A stretch of 64,000 nucleotides of DNA from Bartonella sp. 220B (GCF_026930205.1 NZ_JANHOI010000007.1:1-64000); one strand, 5' to 3'. Shown: positions 46,401 through 58,315, counted from the first letter of the stretch. The notes: generated by a model from the letters alone, not told the origin. Numbers and translations are program-made.

Positions 46401-46978
46401 GTATCACTAAAAAAATCAAGCCGCAAAGGTTCAGCATCAACGGGAGAAAAAATATCAAGAATCCCTCCTCTTACAGCAAATTCACCAACATCTCGAACAA
46501 CGGTAACACGCTCAAAACCATTGCATTCTAGAGATTGAATTAAATGCCTCATATGAATACGTTGTCCAACCCGTGCGTGAATTATCTGAGTTTTAATCAT
46601 TTCACGTGGGGGTAATTTTTGTATAATTGCATTTGCTGTTGTTAATATAATTGCGGCACGTGGTTTCTGACGCAAATTTGCTATATGGGTTAAAGTTGAC
46701 AAGCGACGTGCTGTAATAGCAACTCCAGGGGACACACGATCATAGGGTAAACAATCCCATGCTGGGAATTGAAATACAGGCAAATTTGGTTCAATAAAAT
46801 TTAAAACTTGCTGCAAATGAGCAATCTTTGTTCCATCACGGACAACGTAGACGAGGGGTTTATCCTGTGCCATTGTAGAACACAATTTAACCAGTGCAAA
46901 GGCTTCAAATCCGTCAATGACACCATCAAAGATCATATGGGAAGAAAGATGTTGGGGAATAACTATTTTTTTGAACAT
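43484..46978 (-). CDS. mfd: Transcription-repair coupling factor Mfd
   Basis: 1164 aa from the ATG at 46978; the frame opens at 47008 but that would overlap sdhE by 19 bases. Mfd removes RNA polymerase stalled at DNA lesions and recruits UvrA. The order of domains is normal: UvrB-like N-terminal part, RNA-polymerase interaction domain (GDLVVHIDHGIGQFIGL), helicase motif I CGDVGFGKTEVA, DEEQ box in LLIIDEEQHFGVKHKERLK, LSATPIPRTL, and QLRGRVGRSKQRAYA, then a C-terminal TRCF domain (about 1010-1110). No interruptions seen. Confidence 0.97.
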   Translation of the reverse strand: MFKKIVIPQHLSSHMIFDGVIDGFEAFALVKLCSTMAQDKPLVYVVRDGTKIAHLQQVLNFIEPNLPVFQFPAWDCLPYDRVSPGVAITARRLSTLTHIANLRQKPRAAIILTTANAIIQKLPPREMIKTQIIHARVGQRIHMRHLIQSLECNGFERVTVVRDVGEFAVRGGILDIFSPVDAEPLRLDFFSDTLETIRIFDSETQRTTKQKTEFFLHSMSEVVLAPEYVNRFKSNYIRTFGVSQKNNMLYEALSQGRRFSGMEHWLPFFYEKLDSFFDYCDNFPLVFEHLIEEVLVERYRLIEDYYNARKERESDKENSTSYHPIEPSLLYLTPKHILERAQHSGQHIDFTPFNVPQNSEQTIVHANVKQGYDFVKERNAHEKNVFSSVVHHIASLRAAGKKVLLACWSEGSLNRLLQVLEEHGLQKIDIVKSLQTVKATPRDHITAAVIMIEHGFEVEDFAIITEQDILGDRLIRSPKRRKNNKNFISEIAALNSGDLVVHIDHGIGQFIGLKTIKTTGVLQDCLEIQYAGGDRLFLPIENIELLSRYGSERTDVALDKLGGVGWQARKTRLKKHLLEMAGQLIHIAAERALCSAPALVPPIGPFDEFVACFPYEETEDQMDAIDAVLDDLASGKPMDRLICGDVGFGKTEVAIRSAFVAALNGYQVAVVVPTTLLSRQHYKTFISRFQGLPIKIGHASRLVKTKELAQVKKGISDGTIDIVIGTHALLSDAVNFLRLGLLIIDEEQHFGVKHKERLKELKSDIHVLTLSATPIPRTLGLALSGIRELSLITTPPIDRMAVRTFIAPFDSLVIRETLLREYYRGGQSFYVCPRISDLGFIEEYLKTHVAELKFVVAHGQMPAGQLDDIMNAFYDGQYDVLLSTTIIESGLDIPTANTLIVHRAEMFGLAALYQLRGRVGRSKQRAYALFTYPSGKVLTPAADRRLKVLQSLDTLGAGFQLASHDMDIRGSGNFLGEEQSGHIKEVGFELYQKMLEEAVIELKDGGHKEDKQWSPQISLGTTVMIPEGFVPDLSLRMGLYRRLTEFDNLEQIDEFAAELIDRFGPLPLEVQHLLKVFYIKTLCRKAHVEKVDAGPKGMVIQFRNNYFANSVALVQWIGKQGAMAKIRPDQSIVLVRDWTTVDERLVGAATIMTQLVEMVEKHTV

Positions 46979-46989
46979 AGACACAGAGA

Positions 46990-47280
46990 TCAATTTAAAT
47001 TTATGCAAATATGATAGTTTATAATGTCACGAAAAAGTGGGCTATCAACTTCAAAGGGGGGCAAAATTTCTCCAGTAACCCATGTAAGTAAATCACGATC
47101 ATCAAAAGATAGTATATACTCAAGTTCAGAAAGCATCTTATCACTCATTCCAGCAATATGAGCATTGACATAATGTCCAAAAATAAGATCCATTTCACGA
47201 ATGCCGCGGTGCCACGCACGAAAAACCAACCGACGACGACGTGCGTCTAGTTGATTTCCATCGACGTCAAAATCTGTCAT
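46990..47280 (-). CDS. sdhE: Succinate dehydrogenase assembly factor SdhE (DUF339)
   Basis: 96 aa. It is needed to attach FAD to the succinate dehydrogenase flavoprotein. The family motif RGIREMD (RGxxE) is at about 25-31, followed by the helical MLSELEYILSFDDRDLLTWV. Its stop is 11 bases before the mfd start, so the two may be cotranscribed; the sdhE-mfd pair is known in alphaproteobacteria. Confidence 0.93.
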   Translation of the reverse strand: MTDFDVDGNQLDARRRRLVFRAWHRGIREMDLIFGHYVNAHIAGMSDKMLSELEYILSFDDRDLLTWVTGEILPPFEVDSPLFRDIINYHICINLN

Positions 47281-47354
47281 AAAAGATCTCCTTGAATTAA
47301 AAAAAGTGATATAGGTAAGCTTTTCAATTTATGGAATAAATTTGTACCTTACTT

Positions 47355-48035
47355 TTAAGGAAGTTCTATAATCTTTTGTTCTTTAAGTGTAATACGACGA
47401 TGCATTTGTTTTGCTAAAGCGTAATTGTGTGTTGCAATAAGAGCAGAAAGACCAGACTGACGAACAAGGATAGATAAAGCTTGAAAGACATAAGCTGAAG
47501 TTATTGGATCAAGATTTCCTGTAGGTTCATCAGCTAAAAGAACCGAAGGGCCGTTTGCTACTGCTCGTGCAATAGCAACACGTTGTTGTTCTCCTCCCGA
47601 TAACTCTGAGGGACGATGGTTAGCACGATGAGAAACACGCAAATACGTCAATAATTTGCGTGCACGGTCTTCTGCTATGGATTTTTTTAATCCTGCTATC
47701 ATTTGCGGTATCATGACATTTTCTAATGCTGTAAATTCTGGAAGTAAATGATGAAATTGATAGACAAAACCGATATCATGTCTTCTGATGGCTGTTCGCT
47801 CACTATCAGAACGCTTCGCACAAGAAATTCCTCGTAATATCACATCACCAGCGGTTGGTTTTTCCAATAACCCAGCAATATGAAGAAGTGTTGATTTCCC
47901 AGCACCAGATGGTGCAACAAGTGCAACAAGTTCTCCACGATTAAGAACAAAATTCGCTTTATCCAAAATAACGAGAGGTTTATGACTCTCAAAAAAATGT
48001 TGCTCAATCTCTACAAGCTCTAAAATTGCTGTCAT
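47355..48035 (-). CDS. lolD: Lipoprotein-releasing system ATP-binding protein LolD
   Basis: 226 aa ABC ATPase that powers release of outer-membrane lipoproteins from the inner membrane. Walker A is [12 protein letters not shown] (about 42-53), Q-loop [18 protein letters not shown] (typical Lol/MacB form), signature [15 protein letters not shown], Walker [13 protein letters not shown]. It overlaps the preceding lolC/E gene by 1 base. Confidence 0.97.
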   Translation of the reverse strand: MTAILELVEIEQHFFESHKPLVILDKANFVLNRGELVALVAPSGAGKSTLLHIAGLLEKPTAGDVILRGISCAKRSDSERTAIRRHDIGFVYQFHHLLPEFTALENVMIPQMIAGLKKSIAEDRARKLLTYLRVSHRANHRPSELSGGEQQRVAIARAVANGPSVLLADEPTGNLDPITSAYVFQALSILVRQSGLSALIATHNYALAKQMHRRITLKEQKIIELP

Positions 48036-49303
48036 TACTCATACCTTAAAGCTTGTACAGGATCTAGCTTAGCAGCGCGCCATGCTGGAATGAGTGCAGC
48101 AAGAAATGACAAAAACAAAGCCATTACAGCAACTAAGACTGTCTGCCTCCAATCAATTTCTGCAGGCAATTTTGTTAAAAAATAAAGTTGAGGATTAAAA
48201 ACATCTACATTAAATAACCAAGAGACAAAATCTTGAATATGATTGATATTCGTACTGGCTATGATACCAAAAATTAAGCCCAATATTGTTCCAATCAATC
48301 CAATCATCATACCAGTGACAATAAATATACGCATGACCGCACTTTGTTGTGCTCCCATCGTGCGTAAAATTGCAATATCATGGCTTTTATCTTTTACAAG
48401 CATAATCAATCCTGAAATAATATTCAAAGCAGCAACAAGAACGATTAGAGAAAGAATGAAAAACATAACATTTCGTTCAATCTGTAAGGCAGAAAAAAAA
48501 GCCTGATTGCGTTCCCGCCAATCAATTAAATAGATCTGTTGATCAACGACTTTCTCTATAATTGGTTTTATTCGATCAACAGCATCAGGATTATTGAGAA
48601 AGAGTTCTAGAGACTGAATCTTATCTCCTAAATTAAAAAACATTTGTGCTTCATGAAGAGGCATAAAAACAAAGATTGAATCATATTCAGACATACCAAC
48701 TTCAAAAATAGCAGCGACTTTATAAGCTTTCACCCGCGGAGTAACCCCAAAAGGAGTTTCATCACCATCTGGAGTAATAATACGAAGATAACGCCCAACG
48801 GTAAGCCCCAATTTTGTAGCCAAACCACTTCCAATTGCCACACCCTCTTCTTTATCAAATTGAGCAAGTGAACCCAACTTAATATTTTGAGAGATTGTTT
48901 TAAGCTTTTCTAAATCTTGTTTACGCATACCACGAACTAACGCACCAGAACCTCCTTCAAGTTCACCTTGAACAAGTGCTTGGCCTTCAATAACAGGCAA
49001 AGAAAATTTTACACCATTTACAGATTCTAAAGAAGAAATAAGCGTTTTATAATCAGAAAAGCCAGAATGCACTGCCTGAACAATAAGATGCCCATTCATA
49101 CCAAGAATACGATTGAGAAGCTCTGTTCGGAAACCATTCATCACCGCCATAACAACAACCAGAGCAAATACACCCAACATAATCCCAATAAGAGAAATGA
49201 TTGAAATAACAGATGCAACAACGTGTTTTTTATTGGGAATCATATAACGAAAAGCAATCATCCATTCATAAGACAAAAACCATTTGCTACTCAACCTCTT
49301 CAT
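48035..49303 (-). CDS. lolC: Lipoprotein-releasing system permease LolC/LolE
   Basis: 422 aa FtsX-type permease with four membrane segments: one near the N-terminus ([27 protein letters not shown]) and three in the C-terminal third ([64 protein letters not shown]), separated by a large periplasmic domain. Alphaproteobacteria use one such permease (LolF-type) with LolD, so separate LolC and LolE are not expected. Translation is coupled to lolD; the start is 8 bases after proS. Confidence 0.95.
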   Translation of the reverse strand: MKRLSSKWFLSYEWMIAFRYMIPNKKHVVASVISIISLIGIMLGVFALVVVMAVMNGFRTELLNRILGMNGHLIVQAVHSGFSDYKTLISSLESVNGVKFSLPVIEGQALVQGELEGGSGALVRGMRKQDLEKLKTISQNIKLGSLAQFDKEEGVAIGSGLATKLGLTVGRYLRIITPDGDETPFGVTPRVKAYKVAAIFEVGMSEYDSIFVFMPLHEAQMFFNLGDKIQSLELFLNNPDAVDRIKPIIEKVVDQQIYLIDWRERNQAFFSALQIERNVMFFILSLIVLVAALNIISGLIMLVKDKSHDIAILRTMGAQQSAVMRIFIVTGMMIGLIGTILGLIFGIIASTNINHIQDFVSWLFNVDVFNPQLYFLTKLPAEIDWRQTVLVAVMALFLSFLAALIPAWRAAKLDPVQALRYE

Positions 49304-49311
49304 AATATTGC

Positions 49312-50640
49312 CTATAAACTGACAGAAAATTGTTTGAGTATATCTTCAACCGTTAAAGATTTTTTTACACCTGTTTTTCGATCTTTCATTTCAACTTCAT
49401 TTTTTGCGATGCTTTTAGGTCCAACAATGATTTGTATTGGTAAACCAATTAAATCCATTGTTGCAAATTTTGTTCCAGGACGCTCATTTCTATCATCCAA
49501 TAATGGATCAAAACCAGCATGTTTTAACCCCTGATAGAGCGTTTCACAGGAATGCGTACATTTCTCATCTTCTGGTTTCATATTGATAATACCAAAATCA
49601 AATGGTGCCATAGAGCTTGGCCAAATAATACCATTTTCATCATGGAAAGCTTCAATAGCAGCCGCAACAAGACGTGAAGGCCCAATGCCATAAGATCCCA
49701 TCGAGACAACATGCTCTTTTCCATCTTGCCCCATAACTTTTGCTCCCATTGGAGCGGAATATTTCGTACCAAAGTGGAAAATATGCCCTACTTCAATACC
49801 ACGTGCGGAAAGACGGTTCTTTTCAGGAACTTTAGACCACTCTTCGTCATTATGCATTTCCTCTGTCGCTGCATAAAAAGATGTCCACTGTTTAACAATA
49901 TCAGCTAAAACAGCTTTATCATTAAAATCAATTGAGCTATCTGGAACAGTAAGTTCAAGAAATTGTTTATCACAGAATATAGCACTCTCCCCTGTTTCCG
50001 CCAAAATAATAAATTCATGACTGAGTTCACCACCAATCGGGCCTGTATCAGCACGCATGGGAATTGCTTTTAAGCCAAGACGAGAAAAAGTACGTAAATA
50101 AGCAATAAACATACGATTATAAGATGTTTGAGAACCTTCATAATCAAGATCAAAAGAATAAGAATCTTTCATTAAAAACTCTCGCGAACGCATCACTCCA
50201 AAACGAGGACGGATTTCATCACGAAATTTCCATTGAATATGGTACAAGTTGAGCGGAAGATCTTTGTAAGAACGAATATAGGAACGGAAAATATCTGTTA
50301 CCATCTCTTCATTTGTTGGACCATAAAGTAAATTACGCTTTTGACGATCTTTAATGCGGAGCATTTCCAAACCATAATCATCATAACGACCACTTTCACG
50401 CCAAAGATCAGCAGATTGAATTGTCGGCATTAATATTTCTATAGCACCAGCACGTTCTTGTTCTTCTCGAATAATTTTACAGACTTTATCTAGCACTTTT
50501 TTACCTAAAGGAAGCCAAGAATAAATTCCTGAAGTTTGTTGTCGAATCATACCAGCACGCAACATCAATCGATGAGAAACAATCTCTGCTTCCTTAGGAT
50601 TCTCTTTTAAAAGTGGAAGAAAATATTGAGAAAGACGCAT
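49312..50640 (-). CDS. proS: Prolyl-tRNA synthetase (short alphaproteobacterial form)
   Basis: 442 aa class II synthetase without the inserted editing domain, as usual in alphaproteobacteria. Motif 2 is [25 protein letters not shown] (split as RDEIRPR...MKDSYS), motif 3 [13 protein letters not shown], and the C-terminal anticodon-binding domain reads [24 protein letters not shown]. It heads a proS-lolC/E-lolD run. A 223-base gap upstream (50641-50863) holds no gene. Confidence 0.97.
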   Translation of the reverse strand: MRLSQYFLPLLKENPKEAEIVSHRLMLRAGMIRQQTSGIYSWLPLGKKVLDKVCKIIREEQERAGAIEILMPTIQSADLWRESGRYDDYGLEMLRIKDRQKRNLLYGPTNEEMVTDIFRSYIRSYKDLPLNLYHIQWKFRDEIRPRFGVMRSREFLMKDSYSFDLDYEGSQTSYNRMFIAYLRTFSRLGLKAIPMRADTGPIGGELSHEFIILAETGESAIFCDKQFLELTVPDSSIDFNDKAVLADIVKQWTSFYAATEEMHNDEEWSKVPEKNRLSARGIEVGHIFHFGTKYSAPMGAKVMGQDGKEHVVSMGSYGIGPSRLVAAAIEAFHDENGIIWPSSMAPFDFGIINMKPEDEKCTHSCETLYQGLKHAGFDPLLDDRNERPGTKFATMDLIGLPIQIIVGPKSIAKNEVEMKDRKTGVKKSLTVEDILKQFSVSL

Positions 50641-50863
50641 TGAAATAATTAACTCCTAATCAGTCCTATCACATTGGAACAATTTAAATAGTGTGTATGC
50701 ACGTCTATAGCTTTGTTCCGAATGCTTGTAACCATAACAATCATATTGTTGAAAATTTATGTATTCCATTCTCTATTAAGTTTATTTTTTGCAATAAAAT
50801 AATTGTATAATTCTTTTTCCTCTTTCTTTCATTAAAAAGAAAATAACATAATACTAAAATGTT

Positions 50864-52540
50864 TCATTTTGACTGATGTAAAAAAACTGTACAAACAGGC
50901 TTTTTTTGCCAAGCTTCATTGACAGCAGCTCTTACTGCACACCGTGTTGCTTCTCGAATAAGTTCATTATTTTTTCGTTTAATGCGTGGAATACTATAAA
51001 ATGTATTTTCCACAACATTTAAGAGAATATTTTTTAAACTCTCCCCTTTTCCATTATTTTCAGGTAATCCGAAAGTATTTAAACCAATATCGCCCAATAA
51101 TTCATGTTTACTATTCATATGGAGAGAAACAGCAACATAACCGGCATAACTTAATTTACGACGTTCGCGGATTCCTAATTCATCTTCATCTCCAATAAGA
51201 CAACCATCCTTATAGATACGACCAACAGGAACTTGATCAATAACCTCTACAGGTTCTGGTGCAAGGCGTAACATACTACCATTTCTAATATTCGAAACAA
51301 TTTCAATTCCAGCTTGACGCGCTAAAGCTGCCTGAGCAGTAAGATGGATTGCTTCTCCATGGACAGGAACAAGTATCTGTGGTTTTACCCAATCATACAT
51401 CTGTATAAGTTCTAAACGACGAGGATGACCTGAAACATGAACAAGAGCATCCTCATTCGTAATAACTTTAACTCCCATATCAATGAAACGGTTTTGTATT
51501 TCAAGAATAGCTTTTTCATTTCCTGGTATACTTCGTGATGAATAAATAACGGTATCACCAGCAGAAAGTGCAATATTTCTCATGCCATTGCGTGACAATT
51601 TTGCTAAGGCAGCACACGGCTCTCCTTGGCTACCTGTTACGATTAAAACGATCTCTTTGCGTGGGATATAACCATAATCATCTTCCGTAATAAATGGAGC
51701 TAAACCATCCATATAACCAAGCTCTTGCGCGACCATAATACTGCGCTTTAACGAACGTCCAACAACAAGAACTTGGCGCCCAGCAGATTCAGCAGCAAGA
51801 GCAATTGAACGTATTCGACCAACATTAGAGGAAAAAGTAACGATTGCCACTTGCCCCTCAGCTTTCGAAAAAATTTCAGAAAGATTTGTCTGAACTTGCT
51901 GTTCCGATGGTGTTATACCATCTCGACATGCATTCGTGGAATCGCAAAGCAGTGCTAATACACCTTTATTGCCTAAAGTGCGAAATCTCTTTTCATCTGT
52001 CATAGCGCCAAGAGAGGGCGTATGATCAATTTTCCAATCGCCAGTGTGGATAACAGTGCCTAAAGACGTTGTAATCGCTAAAGATACAGATTCTGGAATT
52101 GAATGATTAACGGCAAGAGCTTCAATGGCAAAGGGGCCAACCTGAAAACAATCACCAGATTGAAAAATATTGAGTGGAATTTTATAAGATTCAAAATCTG
52201 ATTGCTTTTTACTTTCCAATAAGCCTGCCGTAAAAGGCGTACAATAAAGTGGAACTTGTAACTTTGGCCATAAATCAAGGACAGCACCATAATGGTCTTC
52301 GTGAGCATGTGTTAAAATAAGTCCACGCACATTGTGTTTTTCACTCTCTAGAAACCGAATATCAGGTAAAATAAGATCTACTCCTGGTAATTCAGGACCA
52401 GAAAAACTCACTCCCATATCAACAATGAGCCATTCACGAGAACTCTGTAGTCCAAATCCATAAGCAGCGAGATTCATCCCTATTTCACCTACCCCTCCTA
52501 AAGGTAAAAAAACAAATTCGCTCCCATTGGTTGCAACCAT
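50864..52540 (-). CDS. rnj: Ribonuclease J (beta-CASP family)
   Basis: 558 aa exo/endoribonuclease acting in RNA maturation and decay. The metallo-beta-lactamase motif ILTHAHEDHYGAV (HxHxDH, about 75-87) is followed by HTGDWKID, the beta-CASP region (LCDSTNACRDG, IVTFSSNVGRI, YSSRSIPGNE) and VHVSGHPRRLEL with PVHGEAIHL, where the later metal ligands lie. Alphaproteobacteria often have RNase J and RNase E together, as in this window. Start ATG at 52540, 54 bases after birA. Confidence 0.95.
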   Translation of the reverse strand: MVATNGSEFVFLPLGGVGEIGMNLAAYGFGLQSSREWLIVDMGVSFSGPELPGVDLILPDIRFLESEKHNVRGLILTHAHEDHYGAVLDLWPKLQVPLYCTPFTAGLLESKKQSDFESYKIPLNIFQSGDCFQVGPFAIEALAVNHSIPESVSLAITTSLGTVIHTGDWKIDHTPSLGAMTDEKRFRTLGNKGVLALLCDSTNACRDGITPSEQQVQTNLSEIFSKAEGQVAIVTFSSNVGRIRSIALAAESAGRQVLVVGRSLKRSIMVAQELGYMDGLAPFITEDDYGYIPRKEIVLIVTGSQGEPCAALAKLSRNGMRNIALSAGDTVIYSSRSIPGNEKAILEIQNRFIDMGVKVITNEDALVHVSGHPRRLELIQMYDWVKPQILVPVHGEAIHLTAQAALARQAGIEIVSNIRNGSMLRLAPEPVEVIDQVPVGRIYKDGCLIGDEDELGIRERRKLSYAGYVAVSLHMNSKHELLGDIGLNTFGLPENNGKGESLKNILLNVVENTFYSIPRIKRKNNELIREATRCAVRAAVNEAWQKKPVCTVFLHQSK

Positions 52541-52594
52541 AAATATCTCCTAAGTTATTAAAATAATCTGATGGTGAAATAAAATTTCCATAAA

Positions 52595-53398
52595 TTAATA
52601 ACGACCCGCATGAGCAGAAGCAGCTAAACCAAAATGAACATCTCCAGCTGTTATAATGGCTGGCTGACTATTTTTTTGTTTTATGATACAGTTAAAATCA
52701 CTATCAAGACCATCAAAAATACCCTCAATGATTTTTTCATCATTGATTATTTTAACATGCTGTCCAAGATGAACAGAATAGGAAAGCCATTTTTTGCGGA
52801 TTATATCAACTCCTTCTGATTGTTTCCAAAGAAGATAATTTTTAGAAAAACACTCCGCCAAAACTGTAAATAACAGTTCTTCTTCAACATGCAAACCAAT
52901 ATTACTTAAACTTGAAGTAGGATACGGTGCGTCTTTATAATGATGTTTTACATTGATTCCAATACCAATAACCAATGCATAGCATTGTGATGGCAATTTA
53001 AAAATCTCAAGTAAAATTCCAGAGCTTTTAGCTCCTCCTAGCAAAATATCATTTGGCCATTTTAAAAGAACAATATTATTCGCTTTCTTTTCATCCTTTA
53101 TAAAATGTTTTATTGCTTCTACTACACTCACTCCAGCAACAAAACCAAGTTGAGCAGCAGTTTGATGAACAATATCGTCAATTAACAAAAGACTAGAATA
53201 AAGGTTCCCTTTCGGACTAAACCATGTTCGACCTCTTCGCGCTCTTCCTTGTGATTGTTCTTGTGCAACAACCCAAAGATAACCCTGATGACCAGCTTGC
53301 GCTTTTCGTTGTGCAACAAGATTCGTTGAATCAACGCTTTCATATGATTCAACAGTGTATCCTTGTTTTTGTGTAAAATCTGATAAAATATAAACCAT
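52595..53398 (-). CDS. birA: Biotin-acetyl-CoA-carboxylase ligase
   Basis: 267 aa. It attaches biotin to the carboxyl carrier protein. The biotin/ATP site motif GRARRGRTWFSPKGNLYSSLLL is at about 51-72, and LLKWPNDILLGGAKSSGILLE at about 115-135. There is no N-terminal winged-helix repressor domain, so it is the ligase-only form. It begins 5 bases after nuoN and so shares the Complex I transcript, a usual rhizobial arrangement. Confidence 0.94.
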   Translation of the reverse strand: MVYILSDFTQKQGYTVESYESVDSTNLVAQRKAQAGHQGYLWVVAQEQSQGRARRGRTWFSPKGNLYSSLLLIDDIVHQTAAQLGFVAGVSVVEAIKHFIKDEKKANNIVLLKWPNDILLGGAKSSGILLEIFKLPSQCYALVIGIGINVKHHYKDAPYPTSSLSNIGLHVEEELLFTVLAECFSKNYLLWKQSEGVDIIRKKWLSYSVHLGQHVKIINDEKIIEGIFDGLDSDFNCIIKQKNSQPAIITAGDVHFGLAASAHAGRY

Positions 53399-53403
53399 AT
53401 CTA

Positions 53404-54864
53404 TTAAAACAATGCGACTGCCGCTTTTTCTGCTAATTCAGCAAACCAAACTCCAAAAAGCGTATAAAATAAAATGAATAATGCAGAAAGACCGAGACAA
53501 AATTGAAGCTCATTCGATAAAACAATAAAATGTGCCTTTGCTTCATCAAACCACATAATCTTGATGACTCGCAAATAGTAGAAAGCTCCAACAACAGACG
53601 CTATCATCCCAACGACAGCAAGTGGAATAAGTCCAGCATGAACAGCAGCAGAAAATGTATACCATTTTCCAAAAAAACCGGCCATGGGTGGAATACTAGC
53701 TAAAGAAAAAAGCTGTAGTGTCATCACAACAGCCATAAACGGATGTGTCTTTACTAACCCTGAGAGATCATAAATATTTTCAACATTTCCACCCTTAGAG
53801 CGCATCCCAAGAATAAAAGCAAATGAGCCAAGCGTCATGCCAAGATAAATAGTCATATACAGAATAACACTTTTTATTCCAAGCATATCTCCAGCAGCTA
53901 AACCAACAAGCGCATACCCCATATGACCAATTGATGAATAAGCCATTAAACGTTTAATATTGTTCTGACCAATTGCTGCGAATGCACCAAGTATCATTGA
54001 TGCAATTGCCATGAATATCAAAATTTGCTGCCATGCAGGCATAGAGCCGTCAGAATTACTGAGTGGCATAAAAGTCATAACAATAACACGAATAATGAGT
54101 GCCATCGCAGCAACTTTAGGAGCACTAGCAAAAAATGCTGTAATAGGTGTTGGTGCTCCTTCATAAACATCAGGTGTCCACATATGAAAGGGAACGGCAG
54201 AAATTTTGAAAGCCAAACCAGCTAAAATAAAAACAATTCCCAAAATAATTCCCAATTGTAAATTTTCACCTTTTAAAGCAAGAGAAATTTCGTGAAAACC
54301 AATTTGACCAGTAAAACCATAAAGCAAAGAAATACCATAGAGCAATAATCCTGAAGATAACGCTCCTAAAACAAAGTATTTTATCCCAGCTTCAGAAGAT
54401 TTTACGTTATCACGATTGATGGCAGCTAAAACATATAAAGATAAAGATTGTAATTCTAATCCCATATAAAGTGAAAGCATATTACCAGCTGAAATCATCA
54501 GCATCATACCAAGAGTCGCTAAAAGAACGAGTATAGGAAATTCAAATACATCGAATTTTTGAGAGTTCGTAAAACCAACAGACATAATAAGAGAAAAAAG
54601 TGCCCCAATGAGCGTCAAAATTTTCATATAACGACCGAAAGAATCGATAATGAGTGCATTAGTTTGAAATAAGCCGCTTTTCGGAAAAACGGCAATAATC
54701 ACAATGGTTGCAATAAGAAGGGCAATGGTCAAACCCGTTACAGTTAAAGAGGAACGTGTATTAGAATAAACACCAATCAAAAGTAAGACTACTGCTCCTA
54801 ATGCTATTAAAATTTCTGGAAGAATTAAGACCAATTGAGCTATGATTTCAGTTTGCATGAGCAT
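53404..54864 (-). CDS. nuoN: NADH-quinone oxidoreductase subunit N
   Basis: 486 aa, proton-pumping antiporter-like membrane subunit of Complex I with about 14 helices. The conserved Lys-bearing helices are seen in the stretch [22 protein letters not shown] and in [24 protein letters not shown] at 54864 or 54858 is possible (the Shine-Dalgarno AAGG fits both). 11 bases after nuoM. Confidence 0.96.
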   Translation of the reverse strand: MLMQTEIIAQLVLILPEILIALGAVVLLLIGVYSNTRSSLTVTGLTIALLIATIVIIAVFPKSGLFQTNALIIDSFGRYMKILTLIGALFSLIMSVGFTNSQKFDVFEFPILVLLATLGMMLMISAGNMLSLYMGLELQSLSLYVLAAINRDNVKSSEAGIKYFVLGALSSGLLLYGISLLYGFTGQIGFHEISLALKGENLQLGIILGIVFILAGLAFKISAVPFHMWTPDVYEGAPTPITAFFASAPKVAAMALIIRVIVMTFMPLSNSDGSMPAWQQILIFMAIASMILGAFAAIGQNNIKRLMAYSSIGHMGYALVGLAAGDMLGIKSVILYMTIYLGMTLGSFAFILGMRSKGGNVENIYDLSGLVKTHPFMAVVMTLQLFSLASIPPMAGFFGKWYTFSAAVHAGLIPLAVVGMIASVVGAFYYLRVIKIMWFDEAKAHFIVLSNELQFCLGLSALFILFYTLFGVWFAELAEKAAVALF

Positions 54865-54875
54865 TCTTCCCTTAT

Positions 54876-56345
54876 CTAGTGCAGTTTATTGATGAGGGCT
54901 TCTACGGAAAACGCCGTTGCTTTAAGTATAGGCGTTGGATAGATACCAAAAAATATTGTAAGAACAACCATTGGATAAAGAATAAATTTCTCTCTTACAG
55001 AAAGATCCATCAGAACCTTTAAATTCTCTTTATCTAAAGAACCAAAAACCACACGCCGGTAAAGATAAAGTGCATAAGCAGCAGACAAAATAACACCCGT
55101 CGTCGCAAAAACAACAATCAATTTATTGACTTGAAAAACACCTATTAAGGTTAAAAATTCACCTAAAAATCCTGAGCTTCCAGGCAAACCAACATTTGCC
55201 ATAGTGAAGATTAAGAAAACAACAGCATATTTAGGCATATTATTAACAAGACCACCAAAAGCTGAAATTTCACGTGTATGAAGACGATCATAAATAACCC
55301 CGACACAGAGAAATAAAGCCGCGGAAACAATTCCATGCGAGAGCATCTGATAAATAGCACCTTGGATACCCTGTTCATTCGCAGCAAAAATACCCATTGT
55401 TACATATCCCATATGCGCTATTGAAGAATAAGCAATAAGTTTTTTTATGTCATTTTGAACAAGTGCAACCAGCGATGTATAAATAATAGCGATAAGCGAT
55501 AATGTGAAAACGAGCGGAGCAAGATCAGCTGAAGCGATAGGAAACATCGGTAAAGAAAAACGGAGAAAACCATATCCACCTAATTTGAGTAAGACACCGG
55601 CTAAAATAACTGAACCAGCCGTGGGCGCTTCTACGTGAGCATCAGGCAACCATGTATGGACCGGCCACATGGGCATTTTAACCGCAAAAGAAGCAAAGAA
55701 GGCAAGCCATAACCAAATTTGCATATGCGCAGGAAATTGATAAGTTAATAAAGTCGGTATATCAAGTGTTCCAGCTTGCCAATACATCAGCATAAGAGCA
55801 ACCAGCATAAGCACTGAACCAAGTAAAGTGTAAAGGAAAAACTTTATACTTGCATAAACACGTCGTGGGCCGCCCCAAACACCTATGATAATAAACATTG
55901 GAATAAGACTGCCTTCAAAAAAAACATAAAACAACATTGCATCAAGAGCACAAAAGACTCCAATAATTGCAACTTCAAGAAGAAGAAAAGCAATCATATA
56001 GGCTTTTAATCTATCTTTAATATTTTCCCAACTTGCTAAAATACAGAAAGGCAAAAGAAACGCTGAAAGAACGACAAAGAGGATAGAAATACCATCAACC
56101 CCCATATGGTAACTGATCCCTCCTCCTAACCAATTGGTTTTCTCAACCATTTGAAAATGAGCATCTGTATGATCAAAACCCGCCCAAATAATTAAGGAAA
56201 TAATAAAAACAAACACAGTCGTAAAAAATGCTACATTGCGTATATTATGTCGCGCTGCTTCGCTATCGTCTTTAATAAACAAAATCAGAAGCACACCAAC
56301 AAGCGGCAAAAATGTAACTGTAGAAAGAATAGGCCAATCGGTCAT
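54876..56345 (-). CDS. nuoM: NADH-quinone oxidoreductase subunit M
   Basis: 489 aa from the ATG at 56345, which overlaps the nuoL stop by 1 base (TGATG), rather than the earlier in-frame start at 56372. Antiporter-like subunit. The conserved [26 protein letters not shown], with the key Lys and the broken helix region, and [21 protein letters not shown] are clear. The tight nuoL-nuoM junction indicates coupled translation. Confidence 0.97.
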   Translation of the reverse strand: MTDWPILSTVTFLPLVGVLLILFIKDDSEAARHNIRNVAFFTTVFVFIISLIIWAGFDHTDAHFQMVEKTNWLGGGISYHMGVDGISILFVVLSAFLLPFCILASWENIKDRLKAYMIAFLLLEVAIIGVFCALDAMLFYVFFEGSLIPMFIIIGVWGGPRRVYASIKFFLYTLLGSVLMLVALMLMYWQAGTLDIPTLLTYQFPAHMQIWLWLAFFASFAVKMPMWPVHTWLPDAHVEAPTAGSVILAGVLLKLGGYGFLRFSLPMFPIASADLAPLVFTLSLIAIIYTSLVALVQNDIKKLIAYSSIAHMGYVTMGIFAANEQGIQGAIYQMLSHGIVSAALFLCVGVIYDRLHTREISAFGGLVNNMPKYAVVFLIFTMANVGLPGSSGFLGEFLTLIGVFQVNKLIVVFATTGVILSAAYALYLYRRVVFGSLDKENLKVLMDLSVREKFILYPMVVLTIFFGIYPTPILKATAFSVEALINKLH

Positions 56346-58309
56346 CAGTTTACGCCCCCGATCATCATCCATGTGATCAACAATGCAACACCTATAAGCA
56401 TCGCAAATGCATAGTGATAAAGATAACCTGTCTGCATCCGAACCACTCTATTTGTAATATCAACAACACGTGCTGCAATACCATTCGGACCAAGACCATC
56501 AATAATCTTACCGTCTCCCACTTTCCAAAGAAAGAAACTCACTTTGAAAGCAGAACGAACAAATAAAAAGTTATAGAATTGATCAAAATACCATTTTTGG
56601 TAAAGAAAATTATACACTCTCGGCATAACTCTAGCTATTTTTTTAGGAAGAGAGGGGAAAGAAATGTAAAATAAATAGGCTACTATAAAACCAAGAATCA
56701 TTGCTATGAATGGAGACCATTTCACCAAATTGGACACATTATGAGCCTCATGAAGAATGTGATTATGGTCGCTTGTAAACAATGCACTCTTCCAAAAAGA
56801 ATCATACAGATCACCAAAAAAATAAGGTTGAAAAACGAAACCAGCAAATATTGCTCCAATAGATAAAATCAAGAGTGGAATCAACATAACGGGAGGGGAT
56901 TCATGAACATGATGCATCACATCGACCGTCGCTCGTGGTTTGCCGTGAAATGTCATAAAGATAAGCCGCCAAGAATAAAAACTTGTCAATAAGGCAGCAA
57001 AAACAAGAAGAGAAAAAGCATATCCTGAAGCGATATTATGTGAAGCAAAAGCAGACTCTATAATTGCATCCTTGGAAAAAAAACCGGCAGTCCCAAAAAC
57101 TGTTCCTGGAATTCCAACACCCGTCAATGCAACGGTTCCGATCATCATCATCCAATAAGTTGTCTTTATATGTTTGCGTAACCCACCCATTTTTCGCATA
57201 TCTTGTTCATCAGAGACGGCATGAATAACAGAGCCCGCCCCAAGAAATAATAAAGCTTTAAAAAAAGCATGCGTAAAAAGATGGAAAACAGCTGCTCCAT
57301 AAGCTCCAACACCTAATGCAACAAACATATAACCAAGTTGTGAACATGTAGAGTAAGCAATCACACGTTTAATATCATTTTGAACCAATCCTACAGTTGC
57401 CGCAAAAAATGCCGTCGTTGCTCCAATAATAATAATGACTGTCAAAGCAATGGAAGAAAGTTCAAAAATTGGCGACATACGCGCAACCATAAAGACACCA
57501 GCTGTTACCATTGTTGCTGCATGAATAAGCGCCGATACAGGCGTTGGTCCTTCCATTGCGTCAGGAAGCCATGTATGTAAAAGAAATTGCGCTGACTTTC
57601 CCATTGCGCCAATAAACAATAAAAGACAAGTAACGGTAATTGCTTTTTGTCCATCAAGCTGCCAACCTAAAAACGTTACATTTTGTATGAAGCTTTTGTC
57701 TGCCGCTTTTGCAAAAATAGAAGAAAAATCAACTGATTGGAATAAAACAAAAATGCTAAAGATTCCTAGAAGAAAACCAAAATCTCCAACACGGTTGACT
57801 ACAAAAGCTTTCATTGCAGCTTTATTGGCTGAATCTCGCTGAAACCAAAAACCAATAAGTAAATAAGAAGCAAGTCCAACACCTTCCCATCCAAAAAACA
57901 TCTGAATCAAATTATTAGATGTCACCAACATCAACATCATAAACGTAAAGAGGGAAAGATAAGAAAAAAAACGGGATCTTGAAGGATCATGATGCATATA
58001 GCCAATTGAATAAATATGTACCACTGCCGAAACACTATTCACAACAACAAGCATGACAGCTGTTAATGTATCAATATGTAAAGCCCAATTAAAGGATAAA
58101 TTACCAACAGTTAGCCAATGTAATACGAATACATCAACCACTGGAACATGACCAAGTGCAACATTAAAAAAGGCTATCCATGATAATATGGCAACAATCA
58201 CCATAAAGCTACATGTTACCAATTCACTAGCGCGATCTCCTATAGTTTTTCCTCCTATAGAAGCAATTAAAAAACCCAAAAGCGGAAGAAAGACGATCGT
58301 ATAATACAT
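56345..58309 (-). CDS. nuoL: NADH-quinone oxidoreductase subunit L
   Basis: 654 aa, largest antiporter-like subunit of Complex I. The conserved region [38 protein letters not shown], followed by [22 protein letters not shown], is present, and the C-terminal part ends in a further membrane segment ([20 protein letters not shown]) after the long lateral helix region typical of NuoL. 6 bases after nuoK. Confidence 0.97.
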   Translation of the reverse strand: MYYTIVFLPLLGFLIASIGGKTIGDRASELVTCSFMVIVAILSWIAFFNVALGHVPVVDVFVLHWLTVGNLSFNWALHIDTLTAVMLVVVNSVSAVVHIYSIGYMHHDPSRSRFFSYLSLFTFMMLMLVTSNNLIQMFFGWEGVGLASYLLIGFWFQRDSANKAAMKAFVVNRVGDFGFLLGIFSIFVLFQSVDFSSIFAKAADKSFIQNVTFLGWQLDGQKAITVTCLLLFIGAMGKSAQFLLHTWLPDAMEGPTPVSALIHAATMVTAGVFMVARMSPIFELSSIALTVIIIIGATTAFFAATVGLVQNDIKRVIAYSTCSQLGYMFVALGVGAYGAAVFHLFTHAFFKALLFLGAGSVIHAVSDEQDMRKMGGLRKHIKTTYWMMMIGTVALTGVGIPGTVFGTAGFFSKDAIIESAFASHNIASGYAFSLLVFAALLTSFYSWRLIFMTFHGKPRATVDVMHHVHESPPVMLIPLLILSIGAIFAGFVFQPYFFGDLYDSFWKSALFTSDHNHILHEAHNVSNLVKWSPFIAMILGFIVAYLFYISFPSLPKKIARVMPRVYNFLYQKWYFDQFYNFLFVRSAFKVSFFLWKVGDGKIIDGLGPNGIAARVVDITNRVVRMQTGYLYHYAFAMLIGVALLITWMMIGGVN

Positions 58310-58315
58310 TGCTGG